From the NCBI GenBank assembly GCA_021292165.1, contig CM037879.1, positions 245,893,797 to 245,957,796 of the forward strand: 64,000 bases of DNA. The letters are read 5' to 3'. The DNA is from Shinisaurus crocodilurus. Taxonomy: Eukaryota > Chordata > Lepidosauria > Squamata > Shinisauridae. The notes below the pieces were generated by a model. The model ran no database searches. It was not told the DNA's origin and was given only the letters and a program-made list of their open reading frames with translations. The translations under genes and the position numbers were made by a program. Positions 30,901 through 42,410 of the stretch are shown piece by piece. Position 1 is the first letter of the stretch; each line of letters starts with the position of its first letter.

Positions 30901-30980
30901 CAGCCTTCCACAATCTGGTGCCCTCCAGATGTGCTGGTCTAGCACATCTGGAGGGCCGCAGATTGAGGGAGGCTGTTCTA
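30901..30980. mobile_element. Short palindromic hAT element
   Basis: CAGCCTTCCACAATCTGGTG and its near inverse ending GGAGGCTG enclose CCAGATGTGCTGG/CTAGCACATCTGG. The flanks TTTTAGTT and TTCTAGTT differ by one base, a likely 8-bp duplication. Confidence 0.65.
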
Positions 30981-30985
30981 GTTTA

Positions 30986-31650
30986 TTCACTCTGTAAAAC
31001 ACTTTAACATTTAAACCTGTTGCTTGTGGGCTCACTATTCAAGGTAGTTATGGGGTGTTGTGAGTTAAACAATTCACTTCAGTGATCTGCAGTATATGCT
31101 TTTAGGAGGAGAGGTCATTGGCTAATGCAACAACTTGTGACCCTGTTCCTTTTTCTCCTTCGCTTTTGAACTTAATGCCTCTGGCCATGGCATGAGAGAA
31201 ATAGCTGTCTGTCAATCTTCTGCCTCACTTTTATGCTACTTGCATTTTTGGAGACAGAGTTCAAATGCATGCTTTTAAATTGGGAGACCACTCTGAATTT
31301 AGTAACTCCTAGTAGTTGCTCAGTTATACCACTGTCAAAACCGTCGTAGGAAATGTTAATGGCCTCTGAAAGTCAGTAGTCCAGAGGTGTTTGGTAGATC
31401 CAAAACGAGGGTGCATTTGATGGTTTTGAAGGATGCGAAACCATTTCACAGCCAACCTCTGCTTGTCCATCTTCATCCACTCCTTGGGTTTTAGAAATGC
31501 TGGAACTGGAACCAGCACGAGCCATCCGCTTTACCTCCTGGGAGCTGTGCATTGGGTGGGTCTACAAAAGAAGTACCCATTTCTCAAGCTAGTGGCATGG
31601 TCCCACATCCTGCATTTCTGGTTTAGCACAGGAATGTGTCTTCTGGATAC
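30986..31650. other. No feature recognised
   Basis: No nameable element. A 64-codon minus-strand frame at 31324-31518 has no recognisable domain. Confidence 0.35.
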
Positions 31651-31659
31651 ACCCTAAGG

Positions 31660-31780
31660 CAGGGGTGTGGAACCCATGGCCCTCCATATGTGGTTGGGCT
31701 ACATCTCCCATCATGCCAGACCATTGGTCATGTTGACTGGGGCTGATGGGAGCTGAAGGGCCACAGGTTGCCCACCCCTG
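31660..31780. mobile_element. Palindromic hAT miniature element
   Basis: CAGGGGTGTGGAACCCATGG..GGTTGCCCACCCCTG, 121 bp, with CCCTAAGG on both sides (31652-31659, 31781-31788). Confidence 0.85.
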
Positions 31781-32044
31781 CCCTAAGGGGTAAAACCCAG
31801 AGAGAAGATTTGAACTACTCTGCTTATGTCCTGTGGGAATCAATGTGACTTAAGCAAACATAAGAAGGACCCTGCCGGGTGGGGCCAAAGATTAATCTGC
31901 TCCAGCATCTTCTTTCCCACAGTGCCTAGTCTTTCAGGAAGCCCACAGCCAAGGCATGAAGGCAATAACCCTCCCTGTCTGTTGCACCCCAGCAACTGCT
32001 ATTCAAGGCAAAACTAGATGTGAAGTTAAAACACACCATTTTCT

Positions 32045-32232
32045 AGGAACATATTTACTGCGTCAGACCCTTGGTCCACCTAGACCAGTATTATCAGCAC
32101 TGACTGGCAGAGGCTCTCCAGGGTTTCCGGCAGGACTCTTTCCTCGCCCTACTTGGAGATGCCAGAGATTGAACCTGGGACCTTCTGCATGCAAAGCAGG
32201 TGCTCTAACACAGAGCAACGACCTTCCCCAAA
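32045..32232 (-). mobile_element. tRNA-derived SINE, 'AGCTCAG' family
   Basis: Reverse copy: the tail near 32045 (AGGAACATATTTACTGCGTC), CAGCACTGACTGGCAG in the body, and the head at 32200-32230. The B box is GGTTCAATCTC on the minus strand. Confidence 0.88.
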
Positions 32233-32610
32233 AGGTCTGTCCTTCTCTTCTCCTCTTTTATGTAGCAGCTGCAGGGCCCCCAATCTGGATCAGGTTCACG
32301 ATGTGGGAGGAGAGAGACAACGTCCACTTATGTCAGCCCGTGCTGTTTTTCTTACAAAAATTGCCCCTGACCTATTTGTCCTGAAGATGCCATTTATTGC
32401 AATGGAACATTCAGGGGCAAACTGCAGTTCTGGGAGGGCTGGGGGGGGGGCAGTGGGAAAATAGCAGGGGCATAGAACAACCCACCTTCCTTTGCACCTT
32501 GAGGATGTGGTCCAGACCAGGCACTCCCATGCTACGTGCTCTTTTAAAGGAAGAATACCTCAAGAGAGATAGTGACGTGCTTAATGTCATACCTAGTTTG
32601 GCCCTCAGAG
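32233..32610. other. No feature recognised
   Basis: Contains a G-run at 32442-32451. No element end or exon is identified. Confidence 0.35.
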
Positions 32611-32617
32611 GTAGACT

Positions 32618-32972
32618 GCCTCTTAGACCTCTCCTACATGAGATGTTTATTGTGTGCTTGTCGTTCCATACTCACAGTTGTTTATGGGTTCTTTAAATGA
32701 TGTCGTGATCCCTCCAGTTTCACGTATGTTTGTAAACAGCACATTCAGCGAATTTTTCTAGAGCAGGGGAAATGGACGATTATTTCTAAAAGTGAAAGAA
32801 AACGCTGTTTCCACTTGTGTATTTGTGCTATTCTGCTATAGCACAGTGCCACCTAGAGGTTACATAGTGGAAAAACAGGGAAGGAAATGCTCCTTGTGTA
32901 ATGCTCGGATCTCAGTTCTGTAAGGAAACTGAAAATAGATGCAGCGGATTAATAGCCTCATGTAGAGAAGCT
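32618..32972. mobile_element. Terminal-inverted-repeat element, copy 1
   Basis: It shares most of its length with 47113-47462. Common blocks include TTGTTTATGGGTTCTTTA, CACCTAGAGGTTA and GATCTCA(A/G)TTCTGT. The ends CTCCTACATGAGATG and GCCTCATGTAGAGAAGCTC are inverted copies. The class is unknown. Confidence 0.7.
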
Positions 32973-33306
32973 CATAACCTGCAGGTTCCACAGAGCCACT
33001 GACAGACTTTTCTCTCCCATCAATCGGCCTAATCCCCATTTTAAGTTCTCTTGTGACAACAAATTCCAAGAACGAATTATGCATTGTGTGAGGAAGTCCA
33101 GTCCAGCTAACTTTCTCTGGATTGGTCCCTTAAGAACTATGAGCAGCTTTCTGAACATGGTTCAGGGCTTTCCTGCCCTTCTCCTTCCTACAGCGGTCTC
33201 TTATGTCCCCACCACAAGCCACTCTGGGAGTTAGGGAACTCTCTGGAACAGTGCTGGATGAAGCATGGCTCTGCCCCCGCCCCCCCGCAACTCTCTGTGT
33301 GCAATA

Positions 33307-33538
33307 CAGCAAAACCTTGGATTGCAAGCATAATTCGTTCCGGAAATGTGCTTGTAATCCAAAGCACTTGTATATCAAAGCGAGTCTCTGGCGGGTGTGA
33401 GCGGGGCCGAAGTCGTTATATCCCTACGACTTGTATTGCAAGACCTTGCTCGTTTATCAAGTCAAAATTTATTTAAAAAATTTGCTTGTCTTGCAAAACG
33501 CTCTCAGACCAAGTTACTTGCAATCCAAGGTTTTACTG
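33307..33538. mobile_element. Tc1/mariner-type miniature element, GC-rich version
   Basis: A 232-bp element between TA dinucleotides, with ends CAGCAAAACCTTGGATTGC and GCAATCCAAGGTTTTACTG. Relative to 22075 it is inverted. In place of the AT-rich centre it has CGAGTCTCTGGCGGGTGTG and GAGCGGGGCCGAAGTCG (33380-33413). Confidence 0.85.
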
Positions 33539-33914
33539 TAAATGGAAATCCAAAATCACCTTTTGTGAGTGGATGTTCTTCCAGTTGCTCAAGTTCCCAT
33601 TGGATCCAAGTCCTTATGTTGCTGATGGCTGGCAGAATCCTGAATCACCAATTATCAGTCTCAAGTATTGGATGCTTCAGACTGCAGTCCTATATACATT
33701 TACCTGGGAGTAAGGGCCAAAACAGATATCACTTTAAATGTGCATCTAACAGTTGCATCTTTTAAAATCTTTACTCTAGAGTATGTGCAGGGGGCTCTCA
33801 TCCAGGATCCTAGCAAGGGAGGTAGGGGAGCTTTTAGGATTCAGTCTGGGTTCCCTGTGCCTACTCTAGAGTAAAAATGAAAATAAGATATAGCTGTCAC
33901 ACACTTAAAGTAAT

Positions 33915-33985
33915 GTCTATTTTGTTCCTAAGCCCTATTGAATTCAATGCAACTTACTTCTGTGTAGACATATACTGATTGCACT
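33915..33985. mobile_element. Miniature element, GCAATCCT/AGTAAG family
   Basis: TAAGCCCTATTGAATTCAATGC and TTACTTCTGTGTAGACATAT then TGATTGCACTGG; the left end is worn. Another piece lies at 33675-33715 (CTGCAGTCCTATATACATTTAC). Confidence 0.5.
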
Positions 33986-34090
33986 GGTGCCTTCCAGATG
34001 TGTTGGACTACAACTCCTATCATGCTGACTGGTGATGATGGGCATTGTAGTCTAGCACATTTGGAGGATGCCAAGTTGGGGACAGCTGCA
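33985..34090. mobile_element. Palindromic hAT-like element
   Basis: GGTGCCTTCCAGATGTGTTGG and ACAACTCCTATCATGCTGAC are answered by GGGCATTGTAGTC and AGCACATTTGGAGGATGCC, then AAGTTGGGGACAGCTG. Confidence 0.6.
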
Positions 34091-34650
34091 GTAAGTACAA
34101 TTATAGAAATGCCCCAAGTTTTAGCAAGTGTTATTTCAAAGTGCCAAGACTCGTTGCTTGATTTGATTTCTTTTTTTAAAGGTTAGAACTAACCTCTGAT
34201 TTTATGCTAGTATAATTCAATCACCCCCAGAATAATTTTGTCAAGGAGAACATACAGGGAGATGTCCTTTCTAACTACTTTTCTCAACCATTTTACATTC
34301 AGTAAGACCACTGAAATGTTGCCAAGGATAATTTGCTCCCCCAAATAACTTATTTTCCGTCTGCCTAGAACAAACAAACAAAACACCAGGGTTTTTACAA
34401 TGTAATGCATTGGTTACCCCTGAAGAATATGCCAGTTGGCGGTGAAGAGCAGCTTATGCATTTGTTGTCCATTCTAGCTTGGATCTGTAGGTGGTTGTTC
34501 TTAGAATGGCCTTAACAAGTTATGCAGTTTTGTATTTTGTTTTAGCAATGCTGTCTCTATATTGGCTTCCCTTTGTGCACAAAACTGACATTCTGGCGCA
34601 TACACATTACTAGATATTTTGTAAAACATTGCTATGATGGCAATAACCAT
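34091..34650. other. No feature recognised
   Basis: AT-rich, without a nameable repeat or exon. Confidence 0.4.
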
Positions 34651-34651
34651 G

Positions 34652-34822
34652 TAGATTCATAGATCATACAGTTGGAAGGGGCCTACAAGGCCATCTAGTC
34701 CAACCCCCTGCTCAATGCAGAAAACTAGAGGAGGGGTCTCCCATCCAAGTAATAACCAGGCCAGACCCTGCTTAGCTTTCCACACTCAGACAAGCTGAGC
34801 CAGCGTGAGCCACAGGCCTGTT
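34652..34822 (-). mobile_element. Dispersed CR1-like repeat, copy 2
   Basis: Nearly the same sequence as 1440-1605, from ATTCATAGATCATACAGTTGG to CTGAGCCAGCGTGAGCCACA. A SINE follows at once. Confidence 0.55.
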
Positions 34823-35075
34823 TTATTTATTTATTTATTATTTATACCCCACCTTTTTTCCTGAAAGGAACCCAAGGCGGCTTACATAATCCTCCTCCTC
34901 CTCCTCCTCCTCTCCATTTTACCCTCACAACAACCCTGTGAGGTAGGTTAGGCTGAGAGTCAGTGACTGGCCCAAAGTCACCCAGTAAGTTTCATGGCTG
35001 AGCAGGGATTTGAACCCGGATCTCCCGAGTCCCAGTCCAACACTCTAACCACTACACCACACTGGCTCTCCAGTG
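34823..35075 (-). mobile_element. tRNA-derived SINE with LINE-like tail
   Basis: On the minus strand it reads GAGAGCCAGTGTGGTGTAGTG (A-box region), GGGTTCAAATCC (B box), then CAGTCACTGACTCTCAGCC and a tail TATAAATAATAAATAAATAA. The tail resembles an L2-type LINE 3' end, which would supply the reverse transcriptase. A second copy is at 50146-50396. Confidence 0.85.
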
Positions 35076-35479
35076 TGTTTTAGCTGTTTTAGCATGAATG
35101 TACTGTATACTAATTTCATTGCTAACTTGACTATATAGCCTGGAATGTTGTGCCTTCCGGATGGGATTTTACTTGTTCCTGTATGTCTATTTCAATTCTA
35201 ACTTCTTTTCTTTCACTTTCCTTTGAACTCAGTCTGGACTCTGGAGCTTACCTGACAAACTATCTGTTGATACTCCCCTTTCACCATTCTCTAATTGCAT
35301 TTCTAAAATACAGTTTCCGTCCCTTCATCTTACTTTTTAATCCTTCTGTTACTACCTAGTGTTAATGAAGGAGTTAAAAAGAAAGGGAATGTGACATGAT
35401 TCTGTCTTCGGAAGAAATTATCCATTTGCCAAAGATTAGCTTCTTTCTTGACATAGGTCAGGGTCTTACCTTGCTGATA

Positions 35480-35850
35480 GTGGGTGGGCTCGCATGTCAC
35501 AACAACCCATCATGTTGCTTTGCCACGATGGGTTGGTTGTTCTGCGAAGCACCCATGATGAGTCCGACAGATGATCAGGCTCATTGTGGGTGCTTCACTC
35601 CCTCCTTCCCCCTCGGTCCTCCAGGCAGTATCCCAGGGGACACCTCCCCCTGCCTGCCACAAAGCTGAGCTGTTTTCATCTCATCGCGGTTGTTTTGTCC
35701 CTTAATCCCCCCCCAAGATTGGGAAAGACTGCTTGACAGCCAGCTTCCCTGATTCCCTTTTGGGCAACCGCCAGCTTCTCCCTTCAAAGTGCCACAGTGG
35801 CACCTTGGAGGGCCGCCAGGAGCTGCCCAGTATTATTATTTTTTAATTTT
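35480..35850 (-). mobile_element. Repeat related to 7500-7935
   Basis: GCATGTCACAACAACCCATC and GACAGATGATCAGGCTCATT are the reverse-strand counterparts of motifs at 7740-7915. No duplication was found. Confidence 0.45.
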
Positions 35851-36635
35851 TCTGCACCTAGAAATGTGCACACAAAAATTAACTTTTTAAATTTTGTTTT
35901 TACTCCCATTAGTGCAAATATGCTCCATTTGCAGAAGTGCTAATGGGACCATTTCAAGCCTTGGCTGGGGCCCCACGCAGGAGGGTTCCTGCTGCTCGGG
36001 GACAGCAGGTGCGGTGCGCTCCCTCACAGTGCCCAGCAGAGGCTTGCAAACCTCCCCCACCCCCAGCTTTCTCTTGACAGGTTGGAGAAGCCAATCGGTC
36101 AAGAGAAACCCAAGCCACGAGGGATCTTCAGCCGAGAAGGGGGTGTTTTGTGGGGTTTCCCCCCTTCTCATCAAGATCCTCAACTTTTCAAGTTCCCTCC
36201 CCCTTAGTGTCCCTGAGGGAGCCACTTTTGCACTCCCCCCGACCCTCTAGGAGCTGGGGAAATGCTAAACGTGTCCCCCTCCCATTTTTTAAAAGGGAAA
36301 CCAAGTTGACAGTTCAGGTGGCTGACAGGTGGCTGTCAAACTCTGGGTCTCTTTAAAATGGGGTTTTTGAGGGCGATCTTGGGGATTTGTACTTGGACAT
36401 ACTCAGAGGTATGTCCCAGCACGAATCCACCCAATTCCTGCTCAACCCCCCCCCCCCCCCCCAAATCAGATCTGGCTTTTCTTTAACAGCTGCTGGTATG
36501 TCCTTGTTTTCCAACTCTGGTCAACCCACAAAGCCTTGGCTGACTCTCAAGCCATATTACACACTGCTTAATACAAGGATCAGAGTAGTAGTAAATTTAC
36601 AGGACACAATCCTATGGATGAAGTAAGTCTCACTC
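35851..36635. other. No gene recognised; poly-C run
   Basis: A run of about 17 C at 36447-36463. Open frames here (35887-36250, both strands) have no recognisable domain. Confidence 0.4.
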
Positions 36636-36639
36636 CTTG

Positions 36640-36935
36640 GGTTCACAGAACACAACAACCCACACTCATGGTTAAGTATGGGTTGCGTGTGGATTGTTGT
36701 TGAACTGTGGGTTGTCGTTGAACCATGGGTTGTGTGAACCCAGCAGCACTAACAAACCATGGTTTGTTAACCATGAAGAGAGCCCTTAGTTTGTTGTTGG
36801 GCTGTGAACTGTGGGTAGTTCATGGTTAACAAACCATGGTTTCTTAACCATGAACAACCCACGGCAACCCACACTCAACCCATACTCAACCTTGAGTGTG
36901 GATTGTTGTGTTGTGTGAACCTAGTCACTGCGTTG
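36640..36935. mobile_element. Tandem palindromes, GGTTCAGACAACAC family
   Basis: The most complete copy. GGTTCACAGAACACAACAACC and its inverse GTTGTGTTGTGTGAACC bracket two inner palindromes centred on CCATGG (AACAAACCATGGTTTGTT at 36751-36768) and a GTTCATGGTTAACAAACCATGG arm. Confidence 0.75.
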
Positions 36936-37396
36936 AATGAGGCTTACCCCCAAATAAATGTTATAGGATTGTAGTCTCAAATGCAAAAAAGCACACAATC
37001 CTTTGCAGTGCAGTTCTATCCATGAGTTATGCCAGTTGAATAAGGAGCGGAGAGTATCAGTTATTTATTTCTGATATTTATATCCTACTTTCTAGATAAA
37101 AATAAACAAGGGGGCTAACAAAACCCAAGATCAATAAATGTATAGTAAAGCCACCATAAAACAACCATCACTGAGGCAGCAATCCTATATCATTGTCCAG
37201 AAGGTAGAAGAAGAGACAAGGGGATCACCCATCTTAAACCTGATCCTCACCAACAGGAGAAACTGGCTGATGAGATGAAAGTAGTGGGGACTTTGGGTAA
37301 AGTAGTGGGGACTTGGGTATAGGTCACCACATCATCTTGGGATTCATGATACTGAGGAACAGGAAAGCTGAGCATAGTCAGAGATGCACCCTAGAC

Positions 37397-37521
37397 CCAC
37401 GTCCCCCAACCTGGTGCCCTCCAGATGTTTTAGACTATAACTCCCAGCACTCCTGGCGATTGGCCATACTGGTTGGGGCTGATGGGAGTTGAAGTCCCAG
37501 GCACCAGGTTGGGGAAAGCTG
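37397..37521. mobile_element. Palindromic hAT miniature element
   Basis: CCACGTCCCCCAACCTGGTG..CACCAGGTTGGGGAAAGCTG, 125 bp, flanked by CCCTAGAC at 37389-37396 and 37522-37529. Confidence 0.85.
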
Positions 37522-38080
37522 CCCTAGACTTTCAGAAATTACTGAATGGGGTTGGTAGAAATACTAAAGGAGAATGGAGTTCAGGATGGATGAGAGTGTC
37601 TTGAAAGAGAGAGATTAAAGACACAATCACAAACAATTCCAAAGAGGAGGAAAAATGGGAGGCATCTACGCTTCCTGAGAAACTCAGATAGATTTAAGAA
37701 GGACATGTATAGGAAATGGAAGAAGGGGCAGATCAACAAGAACAAAGGTTTGGCCTAACTTTCTAGGGAGAGTACCAGGAGAGCTGAAGCTCAGAGTGAC
37801 CTTAGTTTGTGAAAGATGTTAAAAAACAAAACAAAAAACTTTTTGGGGCTATGTTTGGTATAAGAGGAAGGACAAGGAAATGGTAGATCTGCTGCATGCA
37901 GTAGAAATTTTAGCAGATGACAGAGAGAAAGCAGAACTGCTCAATTTGTACTTTGTCTCACTCTTCTCCCACAAGGGATATTGTGCTTGACCTGGCAAAA
38001 ATAGATCAAATGTTGAAGGGAGGCAGTAGCAGCACAAGATAAGTTTAGAGGTGGTTCAGGAGCACCTAGTCACTCTAGAT

Positions 38081-38216
38081 CAGTGGTTCCCAACCTTAGG
38101 TACCCAGATGTTGCTGGCCTACAGCTCCCAGCATACCCAGCCAGCATGGCTAATGGCAAGGGATGCTGGGAGCTGTAGTCCAGCAACATCTGGGGACCCA
38201 AGCTTGGGAACCACTG
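38081..38216. mobile_element. Palindromic hAT miniature element
   Basis: CAGTGGTTCCCAACCTTAGG..GCTTGGGAACCACTG, 136 bp. The flanks CTCTAGAT and CTCTAAAT differ by one base. Confidence 0.82.
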
Positions 38217-38463
38217 CTCTAAATGAAGTCAAGTCTTCAGGGCCAGATGAACTGCATCCTAAGGAACTAAAGGAGCTTTCAGATTTAATCTCAAAGTCTT
38301 CATCTATAGGTTTTGAAAATTCTTGGGAAAACAGGTGAAGTACCATAAAAATGTAGGTGGGCACATGTTGTCCCCATCTTCAAAAAGGGGGGGAAAGAGG
38401 TTCCAGGTAACTACTGACTGGTCAGCTTGATGCCAATACCTGGAAAAGTTCTAGAACAGATTA

Positions 38464-38715
38464 CAGTAATACCTTGGATTGCAAGTAACTTGGTTTGAGA
38501 GCGTTTTGCAAGACAACCAAATTTTTAAATATTTATTTAATATTTTTTTTTACTTGATATATAAGCGACGTCTTGCAATACAAGTACTATAGTACGGCTT
38601 AAATTAAAAATCTCTGTACAAATTTTTTTTGGGGGATTTCGTTTTGATATAAGAGTGTTTTGGATTACAAGCACGTTTCCAGAACGAATTATGATCTCAA
38701 TCCAAGGCATGACTG
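38464..38715. mobile_element. Tc1/mariner-type miniature element, AT-rich version
   Basis: A 252-bp near-twin of 22075-22324 in the same orientation, flanked by TA. Confidence 0.9.
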
Positions 38716-39480
38716 TATTAAGCAGCCGGTCTGTGAGCATTTAGAAGAGAATGCTGTGATTACAGAGAGCCAGCCCTGGTTTCTCAAGTCATGCCAGAGT
38801 ATCCGTAGCTTCTTTTTTTGGTAGAATTACTAGCCTGGTAGATCAGGGGAATAGTCTAGATGTAGTATATCTTGATTTAGGAAGCCTTTCAGCAGGTTCC
38901 TCCACCATATTCTTGTTGGCAAACTGGTAAAATGTGGGCTAGGTAATGCTACTATCAGGTAGATTTGTAGCTGATTTTTGGACTGTACCCAAATTTTCAT
39001 CAATTGCTTTTAGCCAACCTGGAGAGAAGTGATAAATGGGGTGCCATAGGGTCCTGGGCCCAGTGTTGTTCAACATCTTTATAAATTACTTGGATGAAAG
39101 TATAGAAGAGGAACTCATCAAATTTGTAGATTACGTCAAACTGTGATGATGGGTAACTAATACCTTAGAAGACAGAAATAGGATTCAAGAGGATCTTGAC
39201 AGGATGGAGAACTGGACCAATTTTTTTTAAAAAATGAATTGCATCAGAGATAAATGTAAAGTTCTGCATTTAGGTAGGAAAAATCAGGTGCACAGATACA
39301 CTCGAATGACACCTGGCTTGACAGCAGTACATGTGAAAAGGATCTTGGGGTTTTAGTTAGACATAAGCTAAACATAAGTCAGCAGTGTGATTTGGCAGCT
39401 GAGAAGGCTAATGCAGTTCAGGTTGCATCAAGAAATATATAGTGTTAAAGTCTCTGGTCTAGTCCAATTTCTGGAAAAGT

Positions 39481-40160
39481 GACTATGAGCAGGAAATGGA
39501 TCCTTCATAAACAAGGATCCATCAGTCACAGAATTACTGTGCAAAAAACCCAACTAAGCTTGCTGTGGGAGTGATTCTTGTTTGTATGGCCACAAAATGC
39601 CCATGTTTTTGGGTTAAGGCACTTGCTCTTCCCTGCCTTTATTTGAATATGAGAGCAAATGAAGTGCAAACCTTGGGGTGTGCTACAATGTTTATCCAAC
39701 AGAGGAATCTACTACAATAAATATTAATTATAACAGATGGCATAGCAAGCCCAAGAATTACTTTTTTTGTTGTTGTTAAGCTCTATTTCATAAAGCTGCT
39801 ACAAGAAAATTCCTGTGTTTCAAATGTGTATGGTAAATTAATTAAAGGCCAGAGTACATGACGTGTTGCAGATACAACTGAGCCTCGTTCACCTGTAATA
39901 TGAAATAGGAATGAGAAAGTTTGGTCGTACCAGGGAATTTCATGAAGGTCACTGAGCTGGAAGTCTATGAAGCTTGCCTTAATTATACTTAATTAAGCAG
40001 GCTTTGTTCAATGATTTTTCAGGTTCTGAAGTTGGCTTACAAGTGCTTTCCTATTATTGATTTATTTGCCTCAGGCTTATTTTTAAAAGGCTGAATCGAA
40101 GGATTTGCATTGTTTTGTGAAGCAAAATAGGCAGCAACAGTGACTGATGTCAGTTTCTAA
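39481..40160. other. Unique-looking AT-rich stretch
   Basis: No repeat family is recognised from about 39600 on. ATTTGCATTGTTTTG at 40103 joins an octamer-type word and a SOX-type word, which could be a regulatory site; this is speculative. Confidence 0.35.
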
Positions 40161-40164
40161 AACT

Positions 40165-40250
40165 TTAACTGCACAATCCCATGCATGTCTACTCAGATGT
40201 AAGCCCCACTGAGTTCAGCTCCCAGGTAAGCATCTGTAGGATCACAGCCA
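40165..40250. mobile_element. Miniature element, GCAATCCT/AGTAAG family
   Basis: GCACAATCCCATGCATGTC, TACTCAGATGTAAGCCCCAC, TGAGTTCAGCTCCCAGGTAAG and GTAGGATCACAGCC. Confidence 0.6.
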
Positions 40251-41315
40251 GGCAGGGCAGTCATCATGCTGTTGTGTGGTAGGGCTCCATGGCCAGAGAG
40301 CTCTGACCTAGCCTAAGCTTTTTTGGGCTCTAGCTGGCAGGGCAGAAGTGTAGGAGGAGCGGTGTTGCATTCTTTCCCCTTTCTTCTATTTCCCTCCTAT
40401 TGAAAGGAAATTAATTTGGACCAGCCCCTGCATCTTTCCACACCCTTGATCCTCCCCCCACTTTCTTCTCTCCAATGTTGGAGCTCCTATGTCAGACAGG
40501 GAATGGTCATGGAAAATTCCACAGGGGCCGGTGGGAAGGTGGATCCGAAACTGGATCTTCTTCAAGGTTGGAGCTCTGTTGGGGGGATCAGGGGGATGCC
40601 ATTCCAGAGGTCATAGGATTGCAGCCTAAGTTCCCTTTTGCATGAACATTTGACAATGATCATGTTTTTAGCTTGCGGTAAAATATCTAGAATATTTATT
40701 ATAAATCCAATGGTTGGAAATTATTTGAAAATTCATATATCAGGATGCTAAAACGGAAGAATTAAAACAATTTAAAAAACCCAAATTTTGTGATGAACAT
40801 CTGTGCTGTAACTTCTTCCGATATCTCTGATTACCTATCATTTTATTAGAGTCCATGGGCTTGTTATGATCCATTGGTTCGCTGATGCAAAATGTAAGAG
40901 ATTTGCATAACTCATGAAGCAGTTTAATTAAAAAAAAATATTAAGGGCGTGCAGGTATTTTCAATGATATAGATGTCTGGCATTCATTGAGTTCTTTTGA
41001 TAACACACCCAGTGCAGCCTTCATGGGAAAAAGTAACTCAAATAGGCTTGGGTATGAAGATTACTGCATGGATTTAAAGCTAATGAAAGACTGTAAACCG
41101 TTCTTGGCAGTGTTGGAAATATGTCTATCTAAATTCACAGAGACTGGTATTTACATTTGGAAATAAATAAGTTAATTATAAATAGTAGTATATCCAGGGT
41201 GTGCATCAGGGATTGATTTTTAAAATTAACATATTTATTTAGAATTGGGAAAAGAAGGTAAACAGTATGTTAAATCTGCAGATAATAAATCTGAAAGTGA
41301 AGTGAAAATAATTCA
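40251..41315. other. No gene; unique-looking AT-rich stretch
   Basis: From about 40630 the sequence is AT-rich and free of nameable repeats. An exact octamer ATTTGCAT is at 40901-40908. Confidence 0.35.
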
Positions 41316-41319
41316 TACT

Positions 41320-41667
41320 CCATGGTTGGGCATTTGCCAAGGGCCGACACCCCAGCAGCAGGCCACTAACCAGAGCCCTCTGGACTTGCTCTACCAATGC
41401 AACTTTCTTGTTCACCTGCCTCTTGCATTTGCCCGGGCAATGGTGACGGTGAGGAGGAGGAACAGCAGATGCCATGCCACGGCCTACTTGCTCACTGACT
41501 TTCTGCTTATCAAGCAAGCACATGGTAGCAATGATGAGAAAAAGGAGAAGGAGCAATAGCAGTTGGTGACAATGGCGGCAAGAAGGTAGACTCACTGAGG
41601 GAGCAGGCCTATTGAGGGTGTCTTATCCAACTAGGGCCCTCAAAAATCTAGAGCTGACACTGCTCCA
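41320..41667 (-). repeat. Three-copy dispersed repeat, copy 2
   Basis: The reverse complement of copy 1: CATGGTTGGGCATTTGCCAA at the left, TTCTTGTTCACCTGCCTCTT in the middle, CAGTGT-type end with TGCTCCAGG at the right. Confidence 0.65.
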
Positions 41668-42030
41668 GGTTGCTATTTCTCTCACACACATCTGCAGAGA
41701 GTGGCCTCAATCTCCAGCCCTACAGGTGAATTGCTCATTCAGGAAACCATCCACAGGCATTAAGAAACATTTAATGTTCTCCTGTCAGGTCTCTGACGCT
41801 CTTTCACCGTGATCAAGCCACCCAAACTCACAATACTATTGTAAAATCAGAGTGCTATTAAGGCACTTGTCACCTCAACAATAGTAAGCCAATACCGTGA
41901 ATACAAGAGCAGTCACATACTGTGAAGTGATTCCAAATAAAAGAAACTTGACTAGGGAGTGTGGATACCTTGAATGTGACAAATTTTCTTATGTCACTCG
42001 GAGGGGAAAAGGGTGGATAAAGTGGGCATA
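41668..42030. other. No feature recognised
   Basis: No nameable repeat or exon. Confidence 0.4.
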
Positions 42031-42034
42031 TGTA

Positions 42035-42410
42035 ACTATTAATTTATTTATTTAAAACATAAGCCACCTTTCTGGACCATGTCCACCCAAGTAGCTAATA
42101 ACAATATAACTATGAAATAGAATGTAATATAACATTAATGGAACTTTAATTTTTTTTTAAATGCAAAAAATAGTGATACATTAAACTATAAACCAGTATA
42201 AAACCATTTCCAACCCACAGCAGTAAAACAAAATAACTGCAGCATACCCAGCCAACACATCAATTAAAAACTATTTTAAACAGGTGGGTTTTTAAAATTC
42301 TTTTTGAATACTACAACTGAAGGGGCCAACTGTACATTGCTTGGAAGGAGTTCCATAAAAATGGGGCCACTTGTGAGAAGGCCCTGTCCTTAGTGCTTAA
42401 CAGTCCGACA
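42035..42410 (-). mobile_element. L2-type LINE 3' end
   Basis: A TTTATTTATTTAAAACATAA tail, then CTTTTTGAATACTACAACTG and GGAAGGAGTTCCATAAAAATGG..GGCCACTTGTGAGAAGGCCC, the minus-strand image of an L2 C-terminus and 3' UTR. Confidence 0.6.

Larger units (their letters stand above)
37165..39480 (+). mobile_element. CR1-type LINE, decayed, with three nested elements
   Basis: Recognisable ORF2 pieces run in order: a region with CATCTTAAACCTGATCCTCA, then GTTGTCCCCATCTTCAAAAA (VPIFKK), then ATGTAGTATATCTTGATTTA (VVYLDL), then CCAGTGTTGTTCAACATCTT (PVLFNIF), then LIKFVDYVKL, where the RT active-site box has decayed from FADD to FVDY. Stops and shifts throughout show it is dead. It is interrupted by hAT elements at 37397 and 38081 and a Tc1/mariner element at 38464. 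Confidence 0.75.
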
